A stretch of 36,449 bases of DNA from Paenarthrobacter nitroguajacolicus JCM 14115 (GTDB lineage Bacteria > Actinomycetota > Actinomycetes > Actinomycetales > Micrococcaceae): the NCBI GenBank assembly GCA_001313365.1, contig BBFS01000044.1, forward strand, positions 1 to 36,449, in the 5' to 3' direction. Shown here one piece after another: positions 19,778 through 31,096 of this stretch (the stretch's first letter is position 1; every line of letters begins with the position of its first letter). A program made the position numbers and the translations under genes. Under the pieces are notes generated by a model that searched no databases, was not told the origin of the DNA, and was given only the letters and a program-made list of their open reading frames with translations.

Positions 19778-20354
19778 TGTTTGGGGGCTCTTCCTGCCAA
19801 GGAACACGGCCAGCACGCCGCACAGGAGACTGATCAGGAACAGCACCCACGACGCGACGGTGACAGCTGAGGCCAAGGCCACCGAACCGGCGTCGGGCGT
19901 TTCCGCGGCCAGCACGGAATCGATGGCGACATTGGACCACAGGTGGGCCACGGCGAACAGCAGGGGGAGCGGCCCACATGGCCCAACGCCACGACTTTCG
20001 CGCCACATTGGTGCCGATCAGCAGGAGCCAACTGAAGCCGAAGATCAGCGGAAACAGGGTGCCGGCAGTCTTGTGGACGTAATTGAGCTGGCCGCGCGCC
20101 GAGTCATCCATGGCCTCTCTAAGTTGGACGATGTAGTCCTGTGAGAAGCCGCCAATCAGCGAATCCGGCATCGCCAGGCCACCCGAGAGCTGCGTCATCT
20201 GGTTCAGGGTGAGCAAGTGCAGGTACCAGAACAGGAACAGGCTGGCCACGACACCCGCGATCACAATGAGTTTGGAGTTGCTCTGCGCCTTTTGTGGGGG
20301 GGTGCGCTGCGTGGTGGTGTTGATCACAGGCGGTAGCGAGTGATCGGGAACCAC
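19774..20354 (-). CDS. Membrane protein of unknown function, first gene of a coupled pair
   Basis: I choose GTG at 20354 (then VPDHSLPPVINTTT) because GGAG lies eight bases upstream. A polar, Gln/Thr-rich N-terminus precedes four likely spans: LIVIAGVVASLFLFWYLHLL, a loop with DSARGQLNYVHKTAG, LFPLIFGFSWLLLIGTNVAR, and after a frame change near 19966, LLFAVAHLWSNVAIDSVLAA and VASWVLFLISLLCGVLAVFL. The corrected end is GRKSPKQ with TGA overlapping the lipoprotein GTG. The length is about 193 residues. The pair may form one membrane assembly; this is inference from coupling only. Confidence 0.7.
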
Positions 20355-20434
20355 TGCTTTTGCTCCGTGCTTCTTGACGCGCTGGCTGGTGTCTTGGCCA
20401 TGTCATCCATTATTCCGCCACATAAGCTGGATCC

Positions 20435-21290
20435 ATGACCACCGGCAGGCACACAGCAACTGAACTCGATCCTTCACTGGATGACTACCAACTGGCCAGC
20501 GCCCTGGTCCGCGAGGCGGGCCAGCTGGCGCTGCTCATGCGGATGGGGGGACTGCAGGGCGAACGCAAGACGTCAGTGTCCGACGTCGTCACTGCAGCCG
20601 ATCACGCAGCTGAGGCTTATGTTCTTGAACAGTTGCGGCGCTGCCGTCCGGAAGACGGCATCCTCGGCGAGGAGGGTGCCTCGGTGGCGGGGGGACGAGC
20701 GGCCGGACCTGGGTGATCGACCCCGTTGACGGCACCTATAACTTCCTCCACGGGTCCACATACTGGTGCTCGGCCATCGCCTCAAGCGTGACGATTCGGA
20801 CCGTGGCGGCAACCCGGTTGCCGATCCCGAGGTGTTGCTGGGGGGGCCATCTACCAGCCCGAACTGGATAAGCTCTGGCTGGGAGGGGGGCGGAACGTCC
20901 GGCCACCCTGAACGGCGAGGCGATCACCGGTTCGGGCGACCTCCCCGTTGGCCAAATCTCCGCAGCCACGTACATTCACCCCACCTGGCTCGCAGACCCC
21001 CCGCGCGGCCATGCCATGGCACGCAGCCGCGGTCTCCGCGGCGTCGCTGCGTATGTTCGGTTCCGGCTCCTGCGACCTCGGCCGGGTGGCTGACGGGGAG
21101 CTCGGCTGCTGGTTCCAACACAGCTGCCCGGAATGGGACTGGCTCCCCCGGCAAGGCGATCGTCCGCGCTGCGGGCGGGGGGGACACCGCCGTCGTGCAG
21201 GTCAACGGATTGAATTGGTTTGTGGCGGGAGGCCCGACGGCGGTGCGCGAGTTGAGCGCTGCCCTCACCTCTGTTCCCCAATTTGCCTAG
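20435..21290 (+). CDS. Inositol monophosphatase family phosphatase
   Basis: Mg/Li-sensitive phosphatase family (IMPase, histidinol-phosphatase, fructose-1,6-bisphosphatase-like). ATG at 20435 opens MTTGRHTATELDPS. The metal-site motifs are ILGEEG (78-81 is GEEG) and, after a frame change near 20691, WVIDPVDGTYNFLHG, the canonical DPxDGT motif. The second motif, EWDWLPG, stands where WDxAAG is usual; Asp is kept. Further frame changes occur at about 20790-20810, 20838-20850, 20886 and 21145-21180. The corrected length is about 285 residues. The divergent gap of 80 bases from the membrane-protein gene must hold both promoters. The exact substrate cannot be told. Confidence 0.88.
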
Positions 21291-21340
21291 CATCAGCCGC
21301 TGCTGACCGCGTCGCCTTATAGTGTCAGGGGGGCACCGCC

Positions 21341-21346
21341 TAGACT
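21341..21346 (+). promoter_or_regulatory. -10 element upstream of pcrA
   Basis: TAGACT ends ten bases before the ATG at 21357, predicting a leader of only a few bases. A second TATAGT at 21318-21323 could serve instead and give a leader of about 25 bases. No convincing -35 is seen for either. Confidence 0.35.
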
Positions 21347-21356
21347 GGTAGGCACC

Positions 21357-23918
21357 ATGGATATGTTGTTTGACCCCTACGCAGACGGACCCTTCAAAGC
21401 TGGCACCAAAGCCGCAGTCAAGGCTGCCCCGGAACTTTCCCATTCCGGCGGTGGCGCCTCCGGGCCGCGCCTCCAGGAAGGAACGGGCGGGTCAGGGAAC
21501 GCTCCCCCCCAAGCACCTGCAAGGGGGATGGGGGCAACCAGGCGCCCACGGGTTGCCGACCGCTGAGGCGCTCCTCCAGGGACTGAATCCGCAGCAGGAA
21601 GAGGCCGTGAAGCACGCCGGAAGCCCCCCCTTGCTGATCGTCGCGGGTGCAGGCTCGGGGAAGACGCGCGTACTGAGTAACCGGATCGCCTACCTCATAG
21701 CCACCAAGCGTGCGCATCACGGCGAAATCCTGGCCATCACCTTCACCAACAAGGCAGCAGCCGAAATGCGGGAACGCATCGAAGCCCTGGTTGGCGCCCG
21801 GGCAAAGGCATGTGGATTTCCACGTTCCACTCGTCCTGCGTGCGAATCCTGCGCCGGGAAGCTGCGAACGTCGGGCTGAACTCGAACTTCTCCATCTACG
21901 ACTCCGCTGATTCCCTGCGTCTGATCACACTCGTGGCAAAGAACCTGGACCTGGATCCGAAGAAGTTCGCGCCGAAGGCCATCCAGCACAAGATTTCGGC
22001 GCTCAAGAACGAGCTCATTGACGCCGACTCCTACGTCTCCTCGGCGAACCACAACGACCCCCTTCGAACAGGCTGTAGCCGAAGTTTTCAAGGGCTACAC
22101 GCAGCGTCTCCGGCAAGCCAATGCGATGGACTTCGATGACCTCATCGCCGAAACCGTGTACATGTTCCGGGCCTTCCCTGCGCTCGCGGAATCCTACCGG
22201 CGCCGCTTCCGGCACGTGTTGGTGGACGAGTACCAGGACACCAACCACGCGCAGTACGCGCTGGTCAGGGAAATCGTCGGCTTGGGAACAGACACGGACG
22301 TGGCACCGAGCGAACTTACTGTGGTGGGCGATTCCGATCAGTCCATTTATGCTTTCCGTGGCGCGGACATCCGCAACATTGTGGAGTTCGAGCACGACTA
22401 CCCCCCCAACGCCCGCACCATCAAACTGGAGCAAAACTACCGCTCCACGCAGAACATCCTCAGCGCTGCCAATTCGGTCATCTCCCGCAATCCCAACCGC
22501 CAGGAAAAGCGTTTGTGGACCGCGGAAGGTGACGGCGAAAAAATCATTGGCTACGTGGGTGAGAACGAACACGACGAAGCCCAGTTCATCGCCAAGGAAA
22601 TCGACCGGCTGCAGGATGAGGAAGACTTGCGTCCGGGCGACGTCGCCATTTTCTACCGCACCAACGCACAGTCCCGCTCCATTGAAGACGTCCTGGTCCG
22701 GGTGGGACTGCCGTACAAGGTTGTTGGTGGAACGCGCTTCTACGAGCGCAAGGAAATCAAGGATGCCCTGGCCTACCTTCGCGTCCTGGTGAATCCGGAC
22801 GACGACGTCAACCTTCGCCGGGTACTGAACGAACCCAAACGCGGGATCGGTGATCGTGCTGAGGGCGCCGTGGCTGCCTTGGCCGAACGTGAACGCACCT
22901 CGTTCATGGCCGCTGCGCGCCGTGCTGACCAAGCGCCGGGCATGGCCACCCGCTCCGTCAATGCTGTCCTGGGCTTCGTGAAGCTGCTCGATGACCTTGC
23001 CGAGGTAGCCTCCGGCTCTGGTGCTGCCGCTGCCTTGGAAGCCGTCCTCGAACAGACCGGCTACTTGGCGGGGCTGCGCGCCAGCAACGATCCCCCCCAA
23101 GATGAGTCCCGCGTGGAGAACCTCGCCGAACTGGTGGCTGTGGTCCGGGAATACGAGCGCGACAATCCGGACGGTTCGCTCGGCGAATTCCTGGAGCAGG
23201 TCTCACTGGTGCCGATGCCGACCAGATCCCGGATGCGCCGGGTGCGGACATCGATGCCGCCGTCGCAGAGGCCAAGCGAATGGGCGTTGTCACGCTCATG
23301 ACGCTGCACACCGCCAAGGGCCTGGAGTTCCCGGTGGTGTTCCTCACCGGTATGGAGCACGGCATCTTCCCGCACCAGCGCTCCGCCACGGATCCCAAGG
23401 AACTGGCGGAAGAACGGCGCCTGGCCTATGTGGGCCTCACCAGGCGCGCAAGCTCTCTACGTCACTCGCTCGGAGGTCCGCAGCATGTGGGGGGGCCAGA
23501 GCCAGTACAACCCCGCCAGCCAGTTCCTGGAAGAGATCCCTTCCGAGCTGGTGGAGTGGAAGCGCGAGGGAATGAGCCGCCAGGCCGCAGGCGGCTGGGG
23601 GAGCGCCCCCCCCATCGGGTCCAACCGGTACGGTGGTTCATTCTGGGGGTGCGGGCACATCCCGCGGTGCTGCCGCAAGCCCAACCGCAGGGTTCGACGC
23701 CGACGTCCCTGCCGCCGTCGTACGCAACAGGGTCCAGCCGCAAAAGGAAGTCATTTCCGTGGTGGTGGGGGGACAAAGTCAACCACACGAGCTTCGGCAA
23801 CGGCGTGGTGCTGGGCATCGAAGGCGCGGGCGACAAAACGGTTGCGAAGGTGAAGTTCGACGTCGGCGAGAAGCGGCTGCTATTGCGGTACGCACCCCTG
23901 ACCAAACTCGATGCATGA
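21357..23918 (+). CDS. pcrA: ATP-dependent DNA helicase PcrA/UvrD
   Basis: SF1A 3'-5' helicase of nucleotide-excision repair and conflict resolution; essential in many Gram-positives. The first residues ([16 protein letters not shown]) form a disordered, Gly/Pro-rich extension. The helicase motifs are all present: LNPQQEEAV, Walker [12 protein letters not shown] (about 97-107), [75 protein letters not shown] and [13 protein letters not shown]. The C-terminus has the [18 protein letters not shown] domain known to bind RNA polymerase in this family. Frame changes lie near 21505-21530, 21808, 22057, 23215, 23448, 23490, 23605-23660 and 23765. At about 854 residues it is normal. The density of breaks in an essential gene shows that they are sequencing artefacts. 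Confidence 0.95.
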
Positions 23919-23944
23919 CACGGCACGGCATAATGAGGGGGGGC

Positions 23945-24638
23945 ATGCGACGGACTGTTTGGGGGGGGATCCTGGCCGCCTTGATCATGGTGCTGGCCAC
24001 CGGGTGCTCCTTTGCTACCGAAGATCCCAACTATGTGCCGCCGGCTCCGTTGCCGCCGCTGGAACAGCTCCAGCAGGTTCCTGTCACTGAGCAGACCACC
24101 CTGTCCGCGGGCGAGGATGTCACAGCGTTCATCACTGCCGACAAGAACATTGTGTGCGCCCTGACATCTTCCCGGGGGGGCGGGCACCTCAATCTTCCCT
24201 ATGAGGCCAACTCCTACTCCGACGCGGCCAACAACAAGTTCGCAGTTGTTCCTGTGGCGCATTGCGAGCTGGCCAAGTATGCCAAACCGGACCTGGATGA
24301 CATCGTGGAGGACTGCGCGGGAACAGGCCTTGGCTACCTCGGAGGGACGGCGCTGTTGACTCCGGAGAAGGCCGTCTACGGCTCATGTCGTTCCGGCGTA
24401 ACACAAATGGAGTCCGAGTTCGGGCCAAAGGGCAGTGGCGGGGGTCCCGTTTCCAAACTCCGGGAGCTTCCGGAAGGCAGAACATCGAGCGCAACGGTCT
24501 CCGGTGTTCGGCTATAACGGCGGCGTTGCCTGCGGAAACGTCTCAGGTGGCGTGGCATTCTTCGTGAACCGCGAGGGATACCAGCTGATTTCCGACGGCG
24601 GCAAAACGGTCCGCGGGAACCTGAAAGAAGCGTCCTGA
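23945..24638 (+). CDS. Secreted lipoprotein of unknown function
   Basis: ATG at 23945 gives MRRTVWGGILAALIMVLATG followed by lipobox Cys 21. The mature protein begins SFATEDPNYVPPAPLPPLEQ and contains ITADKNIVCALTSS, LPYEANSYSD, VVPVAHCELAKYAKPD and DCAGTGLGYLGG. After a frame change near 24478-24512 it ends in YNGGVACGNVSGGVAFFVN and NLKEAS. Several cysteines suggest disulfides. The corrected length is about 231 residues. Family is not recognised, though short repeats of a Val-Cys-Ala/Val-Ala-Cys-Gly kind hint at a duplicated beta domain. A second ATG four codons upstream (23933) is possible. It follows pcrA by 26 bases and ends just before a terminator. Confidence 0.78.
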
Positions 24639-24668
24639 ACCGTCCCCCCGAACGCCCTCCGACAGCCC

Positions 24669-24694
24669 AAAAACCGCGTCATTATGCGGTTTTT
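24669..24694 (+). terminator. Rho-independent terminator after the lipoprotein gene
   Basis: AAAAACCGC (24669-24677) pairs with GCGGTTTTT (24686-24694) around an eight-base loop, with the T tract forming part of the right arm. It is symmetrical, so it could act both ways, and it separates the pcrA region from sucCD. Confidence 0.8.
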
Positions 24695-24904
24695 CTACAT
24701 CCGATAGAAGTGTAAGGTTACTCACTTAACAGGTAGTGTGTAGCTGGCGGGACTCCTCAAAGGGCTAAAGTTCCGAGAGGACCTTACGCAATGTGACCGG
24801 CTTCAATCCCGGTCGTTACCGCGTACTTTCCGCAGCTGGCTATCGCGGTCATCGCGGTTCCCGGCTGAACAGAAAACTACTTCGACGTAGAAGGACACTA
24901 AACC
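24695..24904 (+). other. Leader/promoter region of sucCD
   Basis: 210 bases without a gene. It holds a six-base stem GACCGG/CCGGTC (24795-24814) and a 9-bp tandem repeat (ATCGCGGTC, ATCGCGGTT; 24842-24859). AGAAGG at 24888-24893 is the likely ribosome site for the GTG at 24905. The promoter is not securely identified. TAAGGT (24713-24718) and TAGTGT (24731-24736) are weak -10 candidates. Confidence 0.4.
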
Positions 24905-26074
24905 GTGGACCTGTTTGAATATCAGGCGCGCGATATGTTCGAGGCGCACGGTGTACCCGTGCTCGCCGGCATCGTGGCGCACACTCCTGAAGAAGCGAAG
25001 GCAGCTGCCGAGAAGATCGGCGGCGTAACTGTCGTAAAGGCACAGGTTAAGGTTGGTGGCCGCGGCAAGGCTGGCGGCGTCAAGGTTGCCAAGACCGCCG
25101 AAGAGGCGCTTGAGCACTCCACCAACATCCTGGGCATGGACATCAAGGGCCACACCGTCAACAAGGTGATGATTGCCCAGGGTGCTGACATCGCCGAGGA
25201 ATTCTACTTCTCGGTCCTCCTGGACCGCGCCAACCGCAACTACCTGGCCATGTGCTCGGTAGAAGGCGGCATGGAAATCGAGCAGCTTGCAGTCGAGCGT
25301 CCCGAGGCCCTGGCCAAGATCGCCATCGACCCCGCTGTGGGCATCGACCAGGCCAAGGCTGACGAGATCGTCGCAGCTGCAGGTTTCGCCGAGGAACTGC
25401 GCGGCAAGGTAGCCGACGTCATTCTGAAGCTCTGGGACGTTTTCAAGAAGGAAGACGCAACCCTGGTTGAGGTCAACCCGCTGGTCCGTACCGGCGCAGG
25501 CGAAATCGTTGCCCTCGATGGCAAGGTCTCCCTGGACGAGAACGCTGACTTCCGCCACGTGCACCACGCACACCTGGAAGACAAGGACGCGGCTGACCCG
25601 CTCGAGGCCAAGGCCAAGGCGCAGGACCTCAACTACGTCAAGCTGGACGGCGAAGTAGGCATCATCGGCAACGGCGCCGGTCTTGTGATGTCCACCCTCG
25701 ACGTCGTTGCTTACGCCGGTGAGAACCACGGCAACGTCAAGCCCGCCAACTTCCTGGACATCGGCGGTGGAGCATCCGCCGAGGTCATGGCCAACGGTCT
25801 GGACGTTATCCTTGGCGACTCCCAGGTCAAGAGCGTGTTCGTGAACGTCTTCGGTGGCATCACTGCTTGTGACGCCGTTGCCAAGGGCATCGTCGGTGCA
25901 CTGGCTGAGCTCGGTTCCTCCGCGAACAAGCCGCTGGTCGTTCGCCTCGACGGCAACAACGTTGAGGAAGGCCGCCGCATCCTGACCGAGGCCAACCACC
26001 CGCTGGTTACCCTGGCCGCCACCATGGACGAGGGCGCCGACAAGGCCGCCGAGCTCGCCAACGCAGCTAAGTAA
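24905..26074 (+). CDS. sucC: Succinate-CoA ligase, beta subunit
   Basis: Beta subunit of succinyl-CoA synthetase (TCA cycle; substrate-level phosphorylation). It starts with GTG, preceded by AGAAGG, and is intact at 389 residues. The N-terminal ATP-grasp domain begins [20 protein letters not shown] and includes [20 protein letters not shown]. The nucleotide and Mg region includes EVNPLV (Asn/Glu ligands) and DGKVSLD. The C-terminal CoA-ligase domain has [31 protein letters not shown] and [16 protein letters not shown]. It has few long G/C runs, which explains why it reads through unbroken. It lies 12 bases before sucD and is co-transcribed with it. Confidence 0.97.
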   Translation: MDLFEYQARDMFEAHGVPVLAGIVAHTPEEAKAAAEKIGGVTVVKAQVKVGGRGKAGGVKVAKTAEEALEHSTNILGMDIKGHTVNKVMIAQGADIAEEFYFSVLLDRANRNYLAMCSVEGGMEIEQLAVERPEALAKIAIDPAVGIDQAKADEIVAAAGFAEELRGKVADVILKLWDVFKKEDATLVEVNPLVRTGAGEIVALDGKVSLDENADFRHVHHAHLEDKDAADPLEAKAKAQDLNYVKLDGEVGIIGNGAGLVMSTLDVVAYAGENHGNVKPANFLDIGGGASAEVMANGLDVILGDSQVKSVFVNVFGGITACDAVAKGIVGALAELGSSANKPLVVRLDGNNVEEGRRILTEANHPLVTLAATMDEGADKAAELANAAK

Positions 26075-26086
26075 AGGGACGCGACA

Positions 26087-26994
<908 letters not shown>

Positions 26995-27010
26995 CCTTTA
27001 CAGCTAGCTC

Positions 27011-27065
27011 ACGACGACGGCCCGCCGCCTTCCGCACGGAAGGTGACGGGCCGTCGTCGTTCTTT
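27011..27065 (+). terminator. Strong terminator after sucD
   Basis: ACGACGACGGCCCG (27011-27024) pairs with CGGGCCGTCGTCGT (27047-27060). Inside it a second stem pairs CCTTCCG with CGGAAGG, and TCTTT follows. A weaker stem (GCGGG near 27080 with CCCGC near 27112) could serve the convergent minus-strand gene. Confidence 0.9.
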
Positions 27066-27134
27066 AAGTCAGCTGACGCGGGCCGAAGAGTCTGGGGGGA
27101 AAACTCCGACCCGCGCCAGGTCCTAGGGGGCTGG

Positions 27135-30094
27135 CTAGGCGATGATCTTCAAAGCCTGCCAGCCGGTGCCGAGGCTGATGGGCGGTACGTTGCTGAACGC
27201 TCCGCTGCCCGTGCCCGGATACAGCCACAGGGTGTCTCCGATGCGGCCTGCGACGTCATTTTTTCCATCGCCGTCCAGGTCCCGGGGGGGCCCGGCTATC
27301 GCTGTTCGGTTGTCCCAACCCGTGGAGATCTGTTTCCATTGCAGCCATCCGCGGGTTCCGTTGCCGGGATAGAGCCAGAGGGCACCCGTGTCCGTGCGTC
27401 GCGCCAGCACGTCTCCCTTTCCATCTCCATTAAAGTCCCCCCCGTGCTCAGAATTGCATTCATCACATTCCAACCCGTGCCGATGGTGGTTGGTGTTCGC
27501 TGGCCGCCGGTGCCGTTGCCTTCGTAGAGTCGCAACTCTCCCGTGCTGCGCCTGGCGATGATGTCAGGGATACCGTCGCCGCTGAAGTCTCCAGGGGAGA
27601 ACAGCTGGCTCATGGTGCTCCAGCCGGTACTGACCTGTACCCGGGCGCCGAAACTTCCGGCGCCGTCGCCCGGGTAGAACCACAGGACGTCACCGGCACG
27701 GGCAAGCAAGTCAGGTTTGCCGTCCTTGTTGAAGTCACCGGGGGGTGATGGTGTCAGTCACGGTGGACCATGCAGGTGCTGCCAAGCTACTTGCCGGGGC
27801 AAAAGTCCGCCTGCGCCGTCTCCCGGGTAGACATACAAATTTCCGGCGGTGTCGGAGGCCAGGACATCGGCTTTACCGTCGCCGTTGTAGTCATGGGCCG
27901 ACGGCGGTCCGGCTGCGGGCACGGTGTACGTCTGGGTGCCCACGGACGAGGTGTTGCCGGCCGTGTCCACCCCCCCTATGTACTTGAGGACGAGGTTGGA
28001 ACTTCCCATGACAATCGGAGCCGCGTACTTGATGTTCGTGGCTGATTCCGTTGCCGTGGGCGTGCTGCCATCGGTGGTGTAGTAAATGGCAGCTCCGGGT
28101 TCATTCGCCGAGAGGGTGATGGTGGCCCCCCCGCTGGCCAAGCGCGGCCGGTGGGGGGGTTGGCTGTGACCACAGGAGCTGTGGTGTCCGGCGGAACCGT
28201 GTACGTCTGGGTGACCACGGCGGAAACGTTCCCCCGCAGGATCCGTGGCGAAGTACTTCAGCGTCATGGGTGCCGTGCCGGGGGGGAACGCTATCGGTGT
28301 GGAGTACACCTGCCCGGCAGTCAACGGGTCGGTACCATCGGTGGTGTATTTGATCACCGAGTTCGCTTCATTGACCGTGAGGGTGATGGTGGTGCCGGGA
28401 GCGTAGGCGCCGCCCACGGGGCTGGCTGTTACCACCGGTTTCGTCACATCCGGGCCCGTGGAGTAAGTCTGGGTGACCACGGTGGAGGGATTGTTCGCGG
28501 TGTCTACGGCGAAGTACTTCAGGGTCCTGGGCCCGTCGAGAGTGATTGTTGCCGTGTTTGGATAGCTGACCTTAGTCGGGGGTCGCCGTGGTAGGCGTGG
28601 ACCCGTCGATTGTGTAGTAGATGGTGGCAGGTTCATTCACGGCCAGTGTGACCTTTTGCCCGATGTCGTAGGTGCCGCCCGCGGGTGTGGCTGTCACAAC
28701 GGGGGGCAACCACGTCAGCGGTGATATGTGCTTCGAATTCGGCCAAGCCCACACTGGTGGTGGAACCGCTGACGGAGCTGATGTTGAAGCGCACTGAACT
28801 GACGGTCCTGGCAGGAAAATTCACCGTCAGTCCTGACCCGTTATTCGGGAGGGCGGAAACCGGGACGGTGCTGCCATCCGAGAAGGTGAGATTGCCACCC
28901 GTGACATGATCGCTGGTGACCGGTCGATCAAAAAGTGTCACAGCGTTGATGGTCTTGGCAGGCGAGAAGTTGTATTGCATCCAGCTGCCGGCTTTGCCGC
29001 CATTGGTGACCCACTCGCGGTTGGCGTCCATGGGCGTACCCCCCCAGGCGTAGCCGTCCCGCGCTTTCTCCGGACTTTGTCCCGAGGCTCTCTGAGAGGA
29101 CGCAGAGACGGTGGTTCCCGCCGATTTCGCCGCGTTGCCGGTCCACTCGATGGCTGTAATGTACTGCCGTTTGAGCCAGTCGCTGTAGGGCGGGGGGGCA
29201 GGGCAAGGGGGAGCCACACAGGTATTTATCGAAGTCAGCGAAGCGGGTGAAGGCGTTAACCTTATTTGTCAGATCAGCGCCCGTAACGTTCTGGGCGTAC
29301 TCATCAATAACGTAGGCATCGTAGGCCGACGAGGTATGTGGGCCGGTGTAGGCCCGTGTAGCCAGTTGCCCGAACTTCGCAGCAGCCCAGTGATCACTGT
29401 GGTCATAGGGCGTTGTGAAGTTGCCTGTCCAGTCCTGGGTCCGGAAAGTGGTGGGCTTGTATGCGGACACCAACTGGTTCAGCACAGTTTGGAGTTGGGC
29501 TTTGGTATATGTTGCAGAGCCATCTACGGGGGGGCGAATGCTGGAGATCCGGCCGTCCCACAGTTTGAGGATGCTCTGACCGTTGTAGCGGGAGGTTCCC
29601 TCGCCGTTTGGGTAGCCATCCGGGAGTCTCAAGAAAATCACCGAGATGTTGGGAGCGGCGTTGAGGGTGTGCACCGTGACGGGACGCTGTGAAATGGCGG
29701 CGTCGGAGGCTGTCCAGGCGTTGGTAACCCCGGCCATCGAGGCATAGGTAGCGCGGATACCGTTCTCAAGGCTGCTCCAATAGGCCTGTCCTTCTCCGGC
29801 TTCCCCCGGCTGTGATGTAAATCGTCTGGACGCAGCGCTTGGCATGGACATCGCGCATGAAGTCCGGGCTGACGAAGATCAGATCGTCGTCTGTATGAGC
29901 GACGATCATCTGGGCACCGCCGGTCCCGGGGGGGCAAGGCGGGACGCTGCCGCGGCGGGCTTGGCAAAGCCGAAGACAATTGAAGAAAGGGCAACAGAAA
30001 GGCCCAGCATGAATCCAAGGATTCGCCGGACGAATGAACGGGTGCTGATGAATGATAAGCGGGTATGACGACGAGCGTATTTTGGACGGTCCAC
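27135..30094 (-). CDS. Secreted modular PIG-L family deacetylase with chitobiase-type and FG-GAP repeats
   Basis: I choose GTG at 30094 because AAGGAG precedes it by seven bases; ATG at 30100 lies too close to that site. A long twin-basic signal peptide (YARRHTRLSF, RRILGFMLGLSVALSSIVFG, cut after AKPAAAA) sends it out. The PIG-L domain has VAHTDDDLIF (AHPDDD is usual) and YDHSDHWAA, the metal-site motifs. Next comes a probable F5/8-type beta sandwich (WMQYNFSPAKTINAVTLF). Three chitobiase C-terminal-like repeats follow, marked by YYTIDGSTPT, IKYTTDGTDP and YYTTDGSTPT. Four or five FG-GAP/VCBS repeats (NGDGKADVLA, DKDGK-like, SGDGIPDIIA, NGDGKGDVLA, DGDGKNDVAG) finish it, ending LKIIA. Frame changes are many (near 29930, 29805, 29205, 28700, 28580, 28245, 28140, 27745, 27435, 27290). 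It should be about 986 residues. The substrate is probably an N-acetylated surface glycan, which is inference. Confidence 0.85.
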
Positions 30095-30221
30095 AACCAT
30101 GCTCCTTGAGCAGATGTTGGGCCCCCCAGCCGGCAAACTTACGACGCCCCCAGGACGTCATTTCGAATGGAGTTATACACTGCCCCCGCCTATCACTGGT
30201 ACGAAAGCGATGCAGTGAGCG

Positions 30222-31018
30222 CTACTGTACTCCGGCAGATGGGCCATGGGTAGGGTTCCGGCAAACATCCACAAAATTCCTGAAGGGCAGCAACCGCTCA
30301 GCTTCGGGCAGCTGGGACGCCTCTGGATGCCATTGGACCGAAACGACCCACCGCGAAGGGTCTTCCAAGGCCTCCACTGTTCCATCGTCCGCCACGGCTG
30401 TGACCTGCAGACCTTCGCCTACCCGGGACACGGCCTGATGGTGTCCGGAGGCGATCTTGATGGTACTTCCATCAGGAGATCCATACAGGCCTGCAGTCTT
30501 GGAACCGGCTGTCAGGAGCACGTCGTGCCATGCCCATTCGCCAGCCTCGGATGGTGCGGATCCAAGCCGTTGTGATTCACCGCCGACGGCGCCATGTCCT
30601 GGATCAAGGTTCCGCCGTAGAGGACGTTCAACAGTTGGTGTCCACGGCAGACCCCCCCTAACAGCGGCAGCCCCCCCGCGTCAATTGTTGCCCGGGCAAC
30701 ATCCATGTCCAGGTGGTCCTGCTCAGGGTTCACGTCGTACAGCGACTCGTCCGGATCCTGCCCATAGAGGCGTGGCTGATGTCGCCGCCTCCCGGCAGCA
30801 ACACGCCGTCGAGCGTTTGCATCTCGGTGGCCAGCCGCCCGGCGCTGTCAGCGGAAACAGGGGTCAGCAGCACCGGAACTGCGCCTGCCTCGCGCAGCAG
30901 GTCCACGATGTACGTAAAGAGCTGGTTCGCTTCACCCACGCGGCGTCGGGGGGGTGTCCGAACTACTGAGACGGACCGGAACGCCGATGCGCGGACGCGC
31001 AACTCTTGAACTCTTCAT
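30222..31018 (-). CDS. Class I glutamine amidotransferase-like hydrolase, PuuD type
   Basis: Peptidase C26 family, resembling gamma-glutamyl-gamma-aminobutyrate hydrolase of putrescine breakdown. ATG at 31018 (MKSSRVARPRIGVPVRLSSS) is chosen because it continues in frame across the C run near 30951. Landmarks are LLPGGGDIS, GLPLLG-VCRGHQLLNVLYGG with the nucleophile Cys, SGHHQAVSRVGEGLQVTAVA and VVSVQWHPE with the catalytic His. Frame changes are near 30950, 30770, 30650 and 30530. The corrected length is about 264 residues. It is divergent from the LOG-like gene, with 78 bases between the starts. Substrate within the family is uncertain, since polyamine genes are not nearby. Confidence 0.88.
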
Positions 31019-31096
31019 GCTTCATGATGCACCGGACTGCTGCCGCACACCCAAACACCCGGCCGCGGGGGCCCGGCGGACCACTACGCTGAAACC

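Noticed and set aside
27720..28700. A CRISPR array or DNA satellite suggested by repeated similar segments in the PIG-L gene
   Set aside because: The repeats are at protein level (chitobiase-like and FG-GAP modules). The nucleotide copies differ and have no regular direct-repeat and spacer pattern.
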